NCBI RefSeq assembly: GCF_001411555.2
Contig: NC_049909.1
Coordinates: 17,222,623-17,286,622 of the forward strand
Direction of reading: 5' to 3'
Length of the DNA: 64,000 nt
From: Juglans regia
Taxonomy: Eukaryota > Streptophyta > Magnoliopsida > Fagales > Juglandaceae
A program made the translations under genes and the position numbers. Below the pieces are notes generated by a model, which did not search any database, had not been told where the DNA came from, and was given only the letters and a program-made list of their open reading frames with translations. This document shows, piece by piece, positions 11,420 to 24,179 of the stretch (positions within the stretch are counted from its first letter, which is position 1; each line of letters opens with the position of its first letter).

Positions 11420-11870
11420 ATTTCGACCCAAGCTTTGTGGGGGTCCGGGGGCAATGTTTACAGGAAAAATACTTTTTGGCATTGTGCAACAGAAAAAGCG
11501 TCCGGCAAAAAGTTCACTTAACACTCGCTTGATAGGTCGCTCTAGCAAAACTCAAATAGAGAGTTTGCTCGAGGTGTACTCCACACTCCACTCAAGCGAT
11601 TAATAATGCATAAAATTAAAAATTTAGATTTCTATCCTATGACACTATAAATATATACTTAATTATAAATAATTTAGTATGCTCTGAGTGTTCTGAACAG
11701 TGAGATTTTACCTCAATGTATATTTTGTGATTCTTCAGTATAATAAAATCCTCTGCAACTTGATCTGTGGACATAAGCACATTGTCGAATCACGCTAATT
11801 TTGTATCGTGCAATTGATTTAGTTATATTTATTTCCACTTGTTTGTCATCGTTGTTGTTTTCACAATACT
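11420..11870 (+). mobile_element. Probable LTR fragment (Copia-like)
   Basis: The stretch contains CTGTGGACATAAGCACATTG followed by TCGAATCACGCTAATTTTG, which matches the GTGGACGTAGGCA..CCGAACCACGTAAATT phrase near the 3' end of many plant Copia LTRs. Upstream, ACTCGCTTGATAGGTCGCTC and TTTGCTCGAGG also have an LTR style. No reverse transcriptase or integrase frame is nearby, so this would be a solo or broken LTR. The 92-residue open frame at 11325-11603 lies mostly inside it and is probably not a gene. The left border is uncertain. Confidence 0.45.
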
Positions 11871-11872
11871 TA

Positions 11873-12074
11873 GACTCCATTTGGATTCAGAGATAAGTTA
11901 AGATGATTTTAAATAAATTAAATAAAATATTACTAGAATATTATTTTTAATGTTATTATTGTTTTGAGATTTGAAAAAGTTGAATTGTTCATTATATTTT
12001 GGGTATAAATTTAAAAAAATTGTAATAATGAGATAATATGAGTTGACGTGAGTTTTGAATCCAAACGGGACCTT
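11873..12074. mobile_element. Complete MITE of the GTTTGGAT family, about 200 bp
   Basis: The left end CTCCATTTGGATTCA is mirrored by TGAATCCAAACGGGACC at the right. The core has AATAAAATATTACTAGAATA and GTAATAATGAGATAATATG. Confidence 0.65.
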
Positions 12075-12299
12075 AATCACAACACTTGATCATTTGTTTT
12101 TAAATTAAATAATGATCGAACAAGAAGCTAGTTTGCTTCAGGAATAGATATTTGGGCCGAAACTTTCACTAATAATTCATTCGCATTAGCTAATTCATTG
12201 TCTTATTTTAATAATTTATGTTCACATTCCGTTTGGTAAATATTTCCTATATATATATATATATATCAGGGAGCATTTTGCCTATTTGTATTCAGATAC

Positions 12300-12349
12300 T
12301 TGTTACGAAAATAGTCATTTGGAAGGATGATAGACTATTCTCATAACAA
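12300..12349. repeat. Short hairpin
   Basis: TTGTTACGAAAATAGTCA at 12300-12317 pairs with AGACTATTCTCATAACAA at 12332-12349, about 15 of 18 positions, with a 14-base loop. It may be the edge of a larger old element. Confidence 0.45.
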
Positions 12350-14767
12350 ATAGTTATTTTCATCTATGAATGAGCACTTTTCTTGTAATGTAAAAAATCA
12401 TGTAGCAATAATATCTTTTGGTTTATCATAAAAATTAATAATGTCACATCCATGCATGTATTAGCAAGTGATCGAATATAATTAATTATTATTATAAATT
12501 CACCTCATGATCACTTCATTAACTTAGATATTTGGGAGAGTTGGTGATCCATGAATGGAGTCAAATTTCCCATTATTATATATTGTTATTTAGACGTAGT
12601 TTTCAATTAGCTAGTGTGACAAAAAATTCCTAAAATTGCTGAGATGATTTGGGTGAAAGTACATTTGCACATATATGGTACAATTAATCTGGATGCTCAA
12701 GTTGTTGTGATACAACGTATTATAAATTCCTAACAAGTGATAATATTAATTGAGTTTTGTGCGAGCTCAAATAATTATTATTTATTAAATAATTTTTTTA
12801 AAATTTTTTTACACCATATATTACCTGAATCTTACAAATCAAATCATGCAATGTAGATCATAATCTATTTAATAAAATCTTTCAAATAATACTACTAGTC
12901 TTGTCTATTTCTATGGGCACATAGCCATTGCATTACGTACGCAAGTCCAATAGGAAATTAGCATGTATGCACAAAATAGCTAGGCATGCGTGCATGCATT
13001 ATTATTCGGTCACGCTTCAACATGATTATAGTAATATTTATGTCTTGATATTGTATGCTAATATATATCATGCGTACGAACTTGGATGTCAATCGCATTC
13101 TTGCATGTTTTCTTTATTGCATTTAAAACCATAATTAATTGAATTTGTCTAGTTTGTTGCATTTTATTTATTGGATCGTCAATAAGCACAGTGACAAAAA
13201 TCTTATATACACCAGTCTACATGTACTCCAACATTTCATCATAGAAAATTATGATTTTTTTTTTTTTTATCAAATTGATCTCATCTAAGAACAATTATAT
13301 ATATATATATATATATATATAAAACTTGAATAAAAGTCAAAGTGTCTCTCTTATTCCTGTTTATTTATCAGGAGCACAAAATTTCTATCCTACCTAAGCT
13401 TTAGCCTAACCCAAGTCTCGCCTCCCCTTGATCACAACCTGATGAGGTGAGGGCCGCTACCTATATATGCCCAATTTCTAGTGGGTGTATTCAGTACTAT
13501 GCCTTTCAACTTTCATAAGCATCTATGGTTCATTCATTAAATATTCCAACGTCACGTCTATTGAAAGATAGAGATCATCGATCCTTTCTAATTTTTGTAA
13601 ATCTAATCAAATTTGAAGTAAATTTGAAAATGACAAATATTTAAACACGTATATTTACAATACATCACTATGCGTGTATTTAAATAGAAGAATAAAAATA
13701 ATAAATTACATATTAATGTGACAAATTTAACATGACCGAATGCTCCAACTCTAGATATGTGGTCCAATTAAGTAATTATGATATTAACAGCTTACCAAAT
13801 CCCTCCACTTTATCGATAGAATCTAATCCCTTTCTATTAGCCATCACTGTTTTTGTACTTGTGTTGCAACACAAAGCAGCCAAGCCATGTATCCCACGTT
13901 TTCATTGTTTTTTTTTTTTATCTCCCTATTTATCATTCACTGTATGTGTACTTGCACTGCATAGAAAGCAGCCAGCCATGTATCTCTTATTAAATAAATA
14001 TAGATAAAAGTTATTATTGAAAGTATTCATTTTACATATATGATATGATATCATCTACACTATACATCTCCTCAAGTGAATATTAAAAACAATCAATTAG
14101 AAGTAACCACGCAATAAGTGCAAAGTGTGTATTATTATAGTAGCTTCTCTCTAGCATTACTCATCTCCAATTTTCTCTTTCTTTTTCTTTTCTTTCTTTT
14201 TTTTTTTCTTCTTCTTTAATGCTTGATTTGATTCCATTTATTGAGTCAGATGGGCAATCATATTGGTAATTGCATCCTTTGGTAAAAAGCCTACACCTTG
14301 ATGATGAAAATTTAGTCAAGTAATAAGCCAAAAATGCAGATTAAGGCTAAATTAATTAATTTGTGAATGGAAATCTTTTGCAGTCTCCCCTGCATATTGA
14401 TAAAGCACTATGAGCTAGATGGTCTTTGGTGGTGTCATTGATCAGCTTGAATATAATTAACTCTTCCATTATAGGCAATAATAATGATTGATGGGGAAAT
14501 TTTACAAGTGGTTTCTACCAAAGTTTTCATATTGAACATGATTCACATGGGATTTTTCTAACAAAATGTTTTCATCTTTCTTATTTTCTTCTCAACAAAT
14601 TTGGGTATCATTAGAAACTAAAAAAAAAATATATAAAAATAAAAAATCCATCTACAATCAATTAGCAGTGTCAAAACATGAAAGAGGGTCCACACCCTAT
14701 GACTGGTATCTAGATTCTAGAAAGATTGAAAGGTCAAGCTTAAAGAATCAAAACATGAGCATTTAGG
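12350..14767. other. Intergenic, no gene seen
   Basis: AT-rich DNA with a (TA)n tract at 13296-13320 and several pyrimidine runs. Open frames at 12928, 13732 and 14566 are low-complexity, lack motifs and have no splice partners I could join. Confidence 0.45.
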
Positions 14768-14983
14768 ATTAGTTTATTTTTATAGATGAAATGAATTAAG
14801 ATAAAAAATAAAAAGTAAATAAAATATTATTAGAATATGTCTTTTTAATATTATTTTTGATTTTAGAATTTAAAAATATTGAATTGTTTATTTTATTTTA
14901 TGTAAAAATTTAATAAAATTATAATAATTAAATTAAATTTGATGAGATAAATTGAAAAATTTTATGAAAATAAACTAGGCCCG
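14768..14983. mobile_element. Copy of the GTTTATTT-ended GAGATGAG family
   Basis: The left part is AGTTTATTTTTATAGATGAA and the right part ATGAAAATAAACTAGGCCC. The core is AAATAAAATATTATTAGAATA-like. The ends resemble the clean copy at 7021. Confidence 0.55.
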
Positions 14984-15477
14984 ATGTTCGAGGATTTTTT
15001 TTTTTTTAAATGAAGAACATTATGAGAATAATCAAGTACATCCCTGATTGTCTAAACTTGGGAGCTGTCTTTTATTTTGAGTCTTTGACCCAATGGTGGC
15101 CATGGCCCCCAATGCCCCCAAGTCTGTGATATCTGTCGACAAGTTTGAAACCTATCCAAGGCCTTGTATATGTGTTTCACATTGCCTTCTCTTTCTTTTT
15201 TTCTTCTTTTTTAATACAAAAATTTATTTTTCTAAGCTAATAGAAGAATTTCTTATTGCTATGATTTTCCAACCTAAGAGGGTTTGAAATCTGAACACCC
15301 TTCTTAAATTAGAGGAGAAATACCATTCCACTACAAAAACCTATAGCTAATCTCGAATAGAATTAGGTTTGACAATTAAATTTTCCCTATTGCTTCCTAC
15401 ATTTCAAGTCCTGCAACTTTGTGCTTGCATACAATTCCAAGAGGTCACCAAGTTTGGTTAATAATACTATCATTCAA

Positions 15478-15676
15478 GTTCGTTTAGATACATAAACAGT
15501 TACATCTCATTTCATTATTATAATTTTTTTAAATTCTCACACAAAATATAATAAATAATTTAACTTTTTTAAATTTTAAAATAATAATAATATTAAAAAA
15601 TAATATTATAACGATATTTTATTTAACTTTCATTTAAAACCATCTCATTTCATTTCATCTCATTATTCAAACGAGG
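15478..15676. mobile_element. Inverted copy of the GAGATGAG family
   Basis: It reads as the reverse complement of the other copies: GTTCGTTTAGATACAT at the left, CATCTCATTTCATTTCATCT and TATTCAAACGAGGG at the right. Confidence 0.55.
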
Positions 15677-16370
15677 GTTTATTATTTCTCTTTGACACAA
15701 ACCGAATGAAAGGAAATCGGGAATTGTCAATAGATGCAAAGTTTAGTTCAATAAATCGAGCTAAAATGTGGAGGCAAAACTCCCTAGAAATTAGGTATTA
15801 GGTGATATTTGGGAAAACCTTGAATATTTATATTATATAATTGGAAAAAAAAAAATCCAAGTTTTAAAATGGGGACATGTTTAGGATTAGACCAAGGGAC
15901 AGTAGACCTTAAAGAATGTGAATATTTTTATAAGAAAAAAAACACTAATAAAGTGGGTTTGATAAACAACACAAAAGAATGGTAATGGTGTGGCCAAATC
16001 ACAATTGAAATCAATTATTGGCTTTAGAAAAGAAAAGAATGTGATAATCAATTGGCATGTGTGACCACAAAAGAATTTCAGTTTTTTTAATTAGCATAAA
16101 GAAAATTGAGGGAGGAAAAAAAGGAAATTAAAAAAAGAAAAAAAAATATGATAAGTCCAAAGAGAACATGAAAATGAAAGGAAATAAAAAGGAAAGAAAG
16201 AGGAGGGTTCCTTGTAGCCATTGGATTTATCTGCCTGTGGTTTGGGTTCGGAGCTAGGTTTGGGTGGTGACTTTGCAAGGATAAGAACGACTTCCCTCTC
16301 CTCCCTCCTTTTCCTTACTTTGTAAACACCATCTAGTCATCTACCACTCTCCGGCTCTCTACAAGAACCC
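15677..16370. other. Upstream flank of the PLATZ gene
   Basis: No gene is seen. Purine-rich runs occur at 16110-16200. The core promoter of the gene at 16609 should lie at the right edge, but no convincing TATA box was found. Confidence 0.4.
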
Positions 16371-16440
16371 TCTCTCTCTCTCTCTCTCTCTCTAGCTCGC
16401 AAGAAAGTACAGAAACTCTCTCTCTCTCTTTCTCTCTCTC
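16371..16440. repeat. (CT)n tracts in the PLATZ 5' leader
   Basis: CT runs at 16371-16393 and again at about 16417-16440, about 170-240 bases upstream of the start codon. CT-rich leaders are common in plant 5' UTRs. Confidence 0.7.
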
Positions 16441-16608
16441 AACACAGCCGGGCTTGCTTTCAGATATTAGTTCAGTTCCTCTCTGTTTCTACACGCATTT
16501 TGGGAAGGAAAGTTTCAAGAACGAAACAGAGCACTCTTTATATTCAAGCTGGCGATCGAGAATCAAGAAACTACTGTCCGGGAAATCAAGCCCAAGAACA
16601 GGAGAATC

Positions 16609-18284
16609 ATGGTACAATAACCATCTTCCCTGTTTCTTTCATTTTGTATCAGAGTCTTTCTTATTTTGTTCCTGGGGTTTTCTTCTGGGTCTAGTCAATG
16701 TGCTCTCTTTTTTCTTGAACTAGCCACCGATGGACTTTAGATTCTATTCGGGATTCTTCTATGATTTTCTCTTTCTGAGTCTGGGTTTAATTCTTCGTTT
16801 TTCTTGAATAGGGTGCTGGAGGCCCTGATGACGACGACAACAGGTGGCCGCCATGGCTGAAGCCTCTGCTCAGTGAGAATTTTTTTATTCAATGCAAGTT
16901 ACACGCAGATTCCCACAAGAGTGAATGCAATATGTACTGTTTGGATTGCAAGAACGGCGCTCTCTGCTCTCTCTGCCTCGCTCATCACAAGGACCACCGG
17001 GCTATTCAGGTACGTTTTGTTGCCTCTGAATTCGTAGTTTTTTTCTCTGGTGTCGGCGTCCGGGTTCCTTCCATTGCTGTCAAATTGATTGATTCCCAAT
17101 TTGGGGTGTGTTCTTGCAATGATTCCTTTTCAAAGTTCTATCTTTTCCTTTTAGGGAATCGCAAGATTCCTCTGTTTGAATTCTTTTTTGGGGAATTTAG
17201 CTTTCCAATTACTCAAGCCTTTTTCCTTTCTTGAATAAGTTTGTTTTATTCTTGTTTTTCTCTTCAGTCTCCCGGATTTACTCCCTTCTAAATTTTGAGA
17301 AAATGGTGATCAAAGAAAAAAAGAAGTTTTAATTCCGGTGCCTGATAAATGTGAGGCAGAATTGGAGTCTCTACTTTCCAACGGTTAAAATCTTATGTTC
17401 CAGCATTTTCTCAGGGTATAGAAACTGAAAAGTACAGAGTCACACACACAAAGATCTCACACTTTTCGAGCTCATGGGTTACAAATTTCACATGAGATTG
17501 CTTCGTTTTCCATTTTCGATAGCCAACAATCACAATTTCTTATGGGTGTCGTCTGTTATGTGGCAGATAAGGAGGTCCTCATACCATGATGTGATAAGGG
17601 TATCTGAGATTCAGAAAGTTTTGGACATAACCGGAGTTCAGACCTACATTATCAACAGCGCCAGGGTCGTCTTCTTGAACGAGCGCCCCCAGCCTAGGCC
17701 GGGTAAGGGCGTCACCAACACCTGCGAGGTCTGTGAGCGCAGCCTCCTCGACTCCTTCCGCTTCTGTTCTCTCGGTTGCAAGGTACTTTTACTGCCACAA
17801 TGCCCCCACCCCCTTTTCTTCAACTTTCGCCCAATATTTCTCACCATAAATTTCTGGGTTTTATTCTTTCTATTGGAATTCCTTCTGATTGGTCGAAATA
17901 GGTTGACTTTTGGATTTCTGAGTCTCTGACATAACTTCATATTTTTCAACCAAACAAGCAATTGACAAATGTGAACAACACGAGCTGTTTGCAATTGAAT
18001 TGGGTCTCTGTTTTTTTTTTTTCCTTTCCGGTGGATTAACTGTTGTTCAGTTACAGATTGTTGGGACGTCAAAGAATTTCCAAAAGAAGAAGCACTCGGG
18101 GGCGATGGCTTCGGACTCAGAGGACTCGTACAGCAGCAGCAGCAGCCATGGCCTGGGGAAGAGCAAGATCCAGAGCTTCAGTCCCTCGACCCCGCCCCCA
18201 ACTTCCGTCAACTACCGGACTGCAAAGAGAAGGAAGGGAATCCCACACCGTTCTCCGATGGGCGGAGTACTCATGGGGTATTAG
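16609..18284 (+). CDS. PLATZ-type zinc-binding transcription factor
   Basis: There are four coding exons: 16609-16611, 16812-17009, 17567-17782 and 18057-18284, giving 214 residues with every junction in phase and GT..AG. PLATZ proteins are plant-specific, zinc-dependent DNA-binding repressors of A/T-rich sites. The N-terminal zinc region shows C29-x2-H32, C40, C44-x2-C47, C53-x2-C56 and H59/H60/H63 ([19 protein letters not shown]). The second block has the family phrases [27 protein letters not shown] and [19 protein letters not shown]. The C-terminus has a Ser run, then [19 protein letters not shown], a basic end typical of the At1g21000/At1g76590 subgroup. Exon 1 contributes only the initiator Met, because ATG abuts the donor at 16612. 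Exon 4 has two possible acceptors six bases apart (after 18050 or 18056); I chose the second, which gives CK|IVGTS as in relatives. Confidence 0.93.
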
Positions 18285-19780
18285 GTCCCTACACTGTGGC
18301 ATAATTATTCTGGTGCCCCACCACATTAGAGAAATTACAAAGGTAGCTGCCAAAGTATGGATATCGTCCGTCCAATGCCCAGTGCTTTTTTAATTACCCC
18401 TCCTTGAAAAGGCCGGTGTTGGACGCAGTAGTACTTGTACGTCCTCTGTACATAGAAGCAAAAATACAAGAAAAACTGAACAAAGTTGGGGAAATGTGGA
18501 AAAATAAGAAAAATGTGAACGGGGTTGGATGGTGAATTTAGAATAATAATAATAGTAATAGTAATTATAATAAATAATTGTAGCTGCTTCTTAGAGTGAT
18601 TATACATAAGTTTTGGTGTTTTGTTCAAAGTAAATGTAAATACGCTTTGGTTTTTCTTGGTTCTTAGAGGAAGAAGGAGGAGGAGGAGGATGGATTTGTG
18701 GGAGATGAAAAGACAATGTAGTCCTTGGGGACGTATATGGTATGTCTATATATGGGAAATGAATAATAGAATTATTATTAGTGATATATATATATTTGTG
18801 TGTGTTTTGGCAAATGTTTGATATTTAATTTGTGGGGGTGGGTGTCGTTTTGCACACGAACGCGTCTTGGTTCTCGGCATCTGGTAAATAAAGTAGGTCA
18901 GCCGCCCTCTCGCCTCGCCAATTGACTCAGAAAGGCGGTTCCTTAAGCGAATGGGTTTTACGTGTGTGGGACCCCTCGTGGTATTCCTTCCTGGCCATAC
19001 GCTTTGATTCTTTCCTTCCCTTTCACCCCTTTTCTAATGTTTGCCAAGTCAAGACCGGTCAATACATAGTTAGTAAAAATAAATTTTTTTTATTTTTTTT
19101 TTAAATAAAAATACGTGAAACTTACACATTCTAAAACTATATCTAAAATTAAATTAAGGTTTCAAATTTACAGTTACCTTAAGAGTTAAATTGGGCTTAA
19201 AAACTCCATCCTTATAATAATTTATCTTCTATCATTGTAAGCATTTTATCCTCGATTTAAGGTACGGAAAAAGATTAGGTGGGATATCGTCCATTCATAC
19301 CATGGGGTAAACGTGTTTGAAATTGTGATAGAAAGGAAAGGAAACGAATTACGTTTTTTAAAGGAGAGGCCCGTACTCATGTCCCCTAATCAACAATAAA
19401 AAGAAAATTGATCGGATGCTACATACATTTTGTCAAATTTATGGGTTAAATGGGAAGTCAAAGTTTCAAGTGCCATATATATACTTATTCAAAGTTTAAA
19501 GCGGTATACTTTTTAAGTTTGTGTAGCTTGAAAAGTCGACATTAACCTAGTTTTTTTTTTTAACAACATTAATATAGCTTTTAACATAACGTTTACCATC
19601 CCTTTTTATCCTTGCTGTTTATAGACTTTTCTTTCCACAAAATGTAAATGTAGTTTTGCTTGCATTTATCCTTCATTTCGTAGCTTCATTAATATAAATA
19701 ATTTGGATGGATTGGGAGTGCTGATATATTCTAAATTATGTAAGCCAAGACGAGGATGAAACTAATGTTAGGAATATTTA
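18285..19780. other. PLATZ 3' flank and intergenic DNA
   Basis: The 3' UTR probably runs into 18300-18640, with AATAA-rich sequence near 18540-18575. A GC-richer stretch at 18840-19060 (CAGCCGCCCTCTCGCCTCGCC) has no coding pattern I can support. Nothing else is seen. Confidence 0.45.
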
Positions 19781-19896
19781 GGATCAGTTTGGATAATGAG
19801 ATAAGATATGATGAATTATGATGATTTATAAATGGTAATAAGATTATTAGTTGAAATTAAATGAGACGACTCACCTCTGTATCCAAATAGACTCTT
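19781..19896. mobile_element. Short copy of the GTTTGGAT family
   Basis: It runs from GGATCAGTTTGGATAATGAG to CTGTATCCAAATAGACTC. The ends form a short inverted repeat. Confidence 0.5.
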
Positions 19897-20084
19897 ACAA
19901 ATAATTGTAAGAAAATAATATATATATTTTAAAAATTGGGTTCGCTCCATTTGAAAAATTAAATGCTATTATACAATTTTTTTTTTTAATTTAAGTATCC
20001 GATTCTTTCTAATCTTTTTAGAAGTAAGTAAAATTTGCGGTGGATAAATTATTTTTTTAAAACTTAAAAGATGGGAAAATTAAA

Positions 20085-20275
20085 GTTAAAAGTAGAAAAT
20101 TATCTTATTTCATCTTATTTTATATAATTATTATAATTATTTTAAATTTTTATATATAATGTAATAAATAATTTAATTTTTTTAAATTTTAAAATAAAAA
20201 TTATATTATAATAATATTTTATTTAATTTTTAATAAAATATCTGATTTTATGTATGTGTAACCAATCTATTAGAT
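20085..20275. mobile_element. Inverted copy of the GAGATGAG family, diverged
   Basis: The core reads as the reverse complement of other copies: TATAATGTAATAAATAATTTA, AATAATATTTTATTTAATTTT. The ends are eroded. Confidence 0.4.
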
Positions 20276-20395
20276 AAAAAATTAGGTAATAAGTATGTTT
20301 GTATTTCTTTTTTATTTACCGTCCATCTCTCAAAGTTATCTTTGACTTTTCTTTTTTGTGTGTTTTTCTATGTTGTTCCGCCGCTTTGGTTTATG

Positions 20396-20703
20396 ACGTG
20401 TACCCTCTTTATGTTTTTAACTCCATAACATATTATATACCGACCACAAAATGTGCGGCGCCGACACGTGTACTTGTCTTTCTCTTACGTGTGGCTGTTC
20501 ACCTATCAGAAGTAATGACACGTAGTCAAAGATGTCAGGGACCAATCTGTATGTAAACCCTAGCTCTCTGAGTTATTAACTTATTAGGTTTTTCGGTTGT
20601 AATTTGGTTGTAGGAATGATACGAAGCCACGTGTTTGAAAAATTCCAGGTATTCGCTCGAGAACCGTCCAACATAGTAGTCAGTACCACTTGTGTTCCAC
20701 GTG
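20396..20703. promoter_or_regulatory. Cluster of ACGT/G-box motifs with a telo-box
   Basis: Three palindromic G-boxes CACGTG lie at 20465-20470, 20628-20633 and 20698-20703. Further ACGT cores are at 20396 (ACGTGTAC), 20487 (ACGTGTGG) and 20519 (CACGTA). A telo-box AAACCCTAG sits at 20555-20563, and GGGCC motifs follow at about 20753-20770. G-box/ABRE clusters bind bZIP and bHLH factors in plant promoters. No supported gene lies within several kilobases, so the role is unknown. Confidence 0.5.
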
Positions 20704-22048
20704 TAGGACTCTGAGAACTAGGAACATTCTCGGAGGCCTAGTGGGATAGGATGGGCCTACGCGTGGGCCCATTCATTGGAGAAACATGAGGTCCACAAAT
20801 TATGCGAGACTCGGATATCAAACACATAACGATGCTAGAAGGTGAGGCAGGGAATATCCTAAAAAATTAGAAAAATCTAATTATAAAACATTTTATGCAT
20901 TAATACGAATATCTATTTAATATAATTAGTTAAAAAATAGATTTTATTAAAAATAATATTAATTTAAATTTAAAATATAAAGATAATGATATTAATATTG
21001 TTACCTAAATTTATTTATACATAACAAAATTATAAAATATTAAAATTTTTTCTCACCCTTACCTATGACAACTTTCTTTTACGTGTTAAAAAGGTGATGT
21101 GGAATAACTAATACATGAGAAAATGATATATATATTTTATTCTAGAACGGGAATTTAATCACATATTTCAATTTTAGAGATTTGAGTATTATGCCATCAG
21201 ATCATATCTTTTGACGAGAAAGTGATATTTATAAGAGAAATTTAAGAAAAGTAATTTCCTATCAATCTTTGGTCGAACAGGGAATTAAATTTTTGTAATT
21301 GGGGCCGTACGATATCGACACATGGAAACGATGAACCACATGCACACAGCCAGCCTTCGATCACGCAAAACATATGGAAATAAATAATTTGGCACCCTCA
21401 AAATTTTATTTTTAAAAAAAAAAAACTGGACATGCATGCATATGCATGCATGCAACACACTAAAGTTTAAGAACCCTAAAAAGAAAATAAAAAAAGGATC
21501 AAGTAATGTTATTTTTTTATATTCTGTCTTAATTCACACTATTGATTTAATGTGTTACATTTTAATTAATAATTTTATCAGTTGATCATTTAAATTATAA
21601 ATTATTAAAAATACACACAAACTAATGTGGATGGAAAAGTTTAAAATAATTATATAAGAACAAATCACACGATGACAGGAGGCAAGTGGGGGTTGTACGT
21701 ACGTGAATTAAGTACTCACTACTCGGTCCTCTAGTTTGCCTTTGTCGTCTTTTGGTGCGGTACTACTACTGCCTCCTTATTTCCTGCCCAAATTCAAAAG
21801 GAAAATAATTTACATTTAATATTTTTTATAATTATATTTTATATTATTTTATAAAAATATCTTCATTTTATAATATTATTATATAATATATTATACAATA
21901 TATTATATATATCATTATTCAATTCAAAAGATCGATTATCTTCTTTCTTATCTAACAATTAATTCACCACCTACCTTAGATTTTAGCTGTTTGCACACGT
22001 ACGGTCTCAGCTTCCTTTTCACCAGAAAAAATAATTCCACTATACATG

Positions 22049-22079
<31 letters not shown>

Positions 22080-22396
22080 CATGTATGTATGTATATTATA
22101 TGTATGTAACATGTAGTGTCCTTTCATAGACGAGCGTGGATCCCACTTTAATGCAAGTTGCTCATGAAGTCATGATGTCAATAATTTGCGAACTCCCACA
22201 TGATGATAGGAAAAGCAAGCAAGCAAGCAAAGCGGCATCTATCATGCATGTCCACATCATGCATGCGCGCAGCTGTTCATCATCATCACGATCTTGATGC
22301 TGGCCCTGGGTATATAGGTCCCACCTCAATGACCCAATGCTCATCTCTAATTGGTTAAAGTTCTTGTTTCAGACCACCCGAATGACTTAATTAATT

Positions 22397-22430
<34 letters not shown>

Positions 22431-24179
22431 AGAGGTAAAAGTTTAGCTTCGATAAGGTGATTAAATTAATAAGTGTGAATATGATTAAATGATTAAAATG
22501 ATAGAGTTTATTTTATTATTAAGTTAGTAATTTTAGAAGAATGTAAATTATTTATTGACTTTATCTATAAAAATATTAAATTTATCTAGAAAGTATTAAA
22601 GATTGTTTAAATAAGTCATGAGTATGAAAATCGAGTCTCAAAGAATTTGTATTTATTTAGAGAAGATGTTGAACTGAAATATGTTATTGCAGAGAAGATT
22701 TAGAGCGGGTGTCAGCATTTTGATAGAAGACGTCTTCGCGATAGATTCGCCCCCATCAGGAGAGTCCTATTGAAACTAAAATTACTTCCAGATCGTTTAT
22801 TTAAGGCATCCTATTGATTATGATTTGTAGAGATTCAGAAGTATATATTTTCTAGAGTATTTTTTAGTACATATTTAAAGAATTTCCCTTCGATCTTGAT
22901 ATTATGTAATTTATTTACTTTATATTATTGCTTAATTATTAAATAATTATATCATTAATAACTAATCAATTTATTGAATAAATTGATAGATATTTCTATT
23001 ATGATACAAGAGTATTTGGATAACTTCATATATATATATATATATATTATTGCTGGCTGCCGCACACATGTTTAAACGTATATAGATTTACACTGAACAT
23101 CAGTATCTCCTGTTAATGTTTGAACTTTCCAATATGTGTGTGTGGAATTTGAAGAAACATTAATGATATTTATAATTAAGCCACTCAGGTGGTCAACTGG
23201 AATATGGATGGCCAAAAACATACACACATGCAATTAACACTTGCTTGCAGTACTATTGGAAGGAAGAAAAACTATTACAGGCCGTACTGTCAATTTTACA
23301 TTTAAAAAATTAAATAAATTTATAGGGTATTATATAAGCTGTCGGTTTGCATTAATTCGTATGTTGTACGTTACTTCAAAACAAAAATGAGATATTATCG
23401 ACTCTTCGGAAGAGTTAAAAGAGCCCTCTCAATATAATAGTTAAAATTAAAATATATTTTTGATGAATATAAGATAAATTTAATTTTTAATTATTCTATT
23501 CATATAAATTTCTATATTAAAATAGTTATTTTTTATTATAGAATAATAAAATAATATAAAATAAATTTAATTTTAAATATTCACATCAATTTTTCACATT
23601 GAATTATTTATTTATTTATTATATAGCAATGATTAATTAATAATTAAAAAATATTTAATTTCTTAATTATTAATTTATTTTATTTTATCATATTTTACTA
23701 ATTTTTATCATTCCCATCCAACTATATTTTTTTTATCAAATTTAGATAGAGTATCCATGAACCCGTGCAGTTGAAGATAGCATTCATTCAACAAATATTT
23801 CTAAAAACTGGACATTATGGTTTGCTAGAGAGAGAAATAATTCATAAAATAAGAATTTGGCCTGTGGACATGAACATTTAAATTTAGAAATTATTTTGAA
23901 TGTAACTGAAGCTAAATTCTAATTATTTGAAATTTGGCTAATCTATTGTGATCATTTTTTGTTTTTTAATGACTAAATACTCAATGAATTTAATTTTTTA
24001 GCTAATCCATTGAGGATGCTCTAATATAAAATTCTGGTTGAATACGATGAAACTCCAAGGAAATTCCAAAACCTTGACAAATATATAATTAACACGTGAT
24101 CCAAGGAAAGCTGGAAGTAGATGTGGACTTCGATATATACATGAAATGAGTAGCAAAAAACAAAGCTAGAAGAGTGATG
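20704..24179. other. Intergenic, microsatellite-rich, no gene seen
   Basis: AT-rich DNA with (TA)n tracts at about 22048-22074, 22399-22428 and 23029-23047, GATG/CATG-rich patches (ATGTATGC repeats near 22075) and no domain-bearing frame. A GC-richer segment at 22680-22800 (GAAGACGTCTTCGCGATAG) may be part of an old transposon; I could not classify it. Confidence 0.45.

Noticed and set aside
11325..11603. 92-residue plus-strand frame
   Set aside because: Most of it falls within a probable LTR fragment, and it has no retroelement or host protein motif.
17644..18072. 142-residue minus-strand frame over PLATZ exon 3
   Set aside because: It is antisense to a conserved PLATZ exon and lacks any family pattern.
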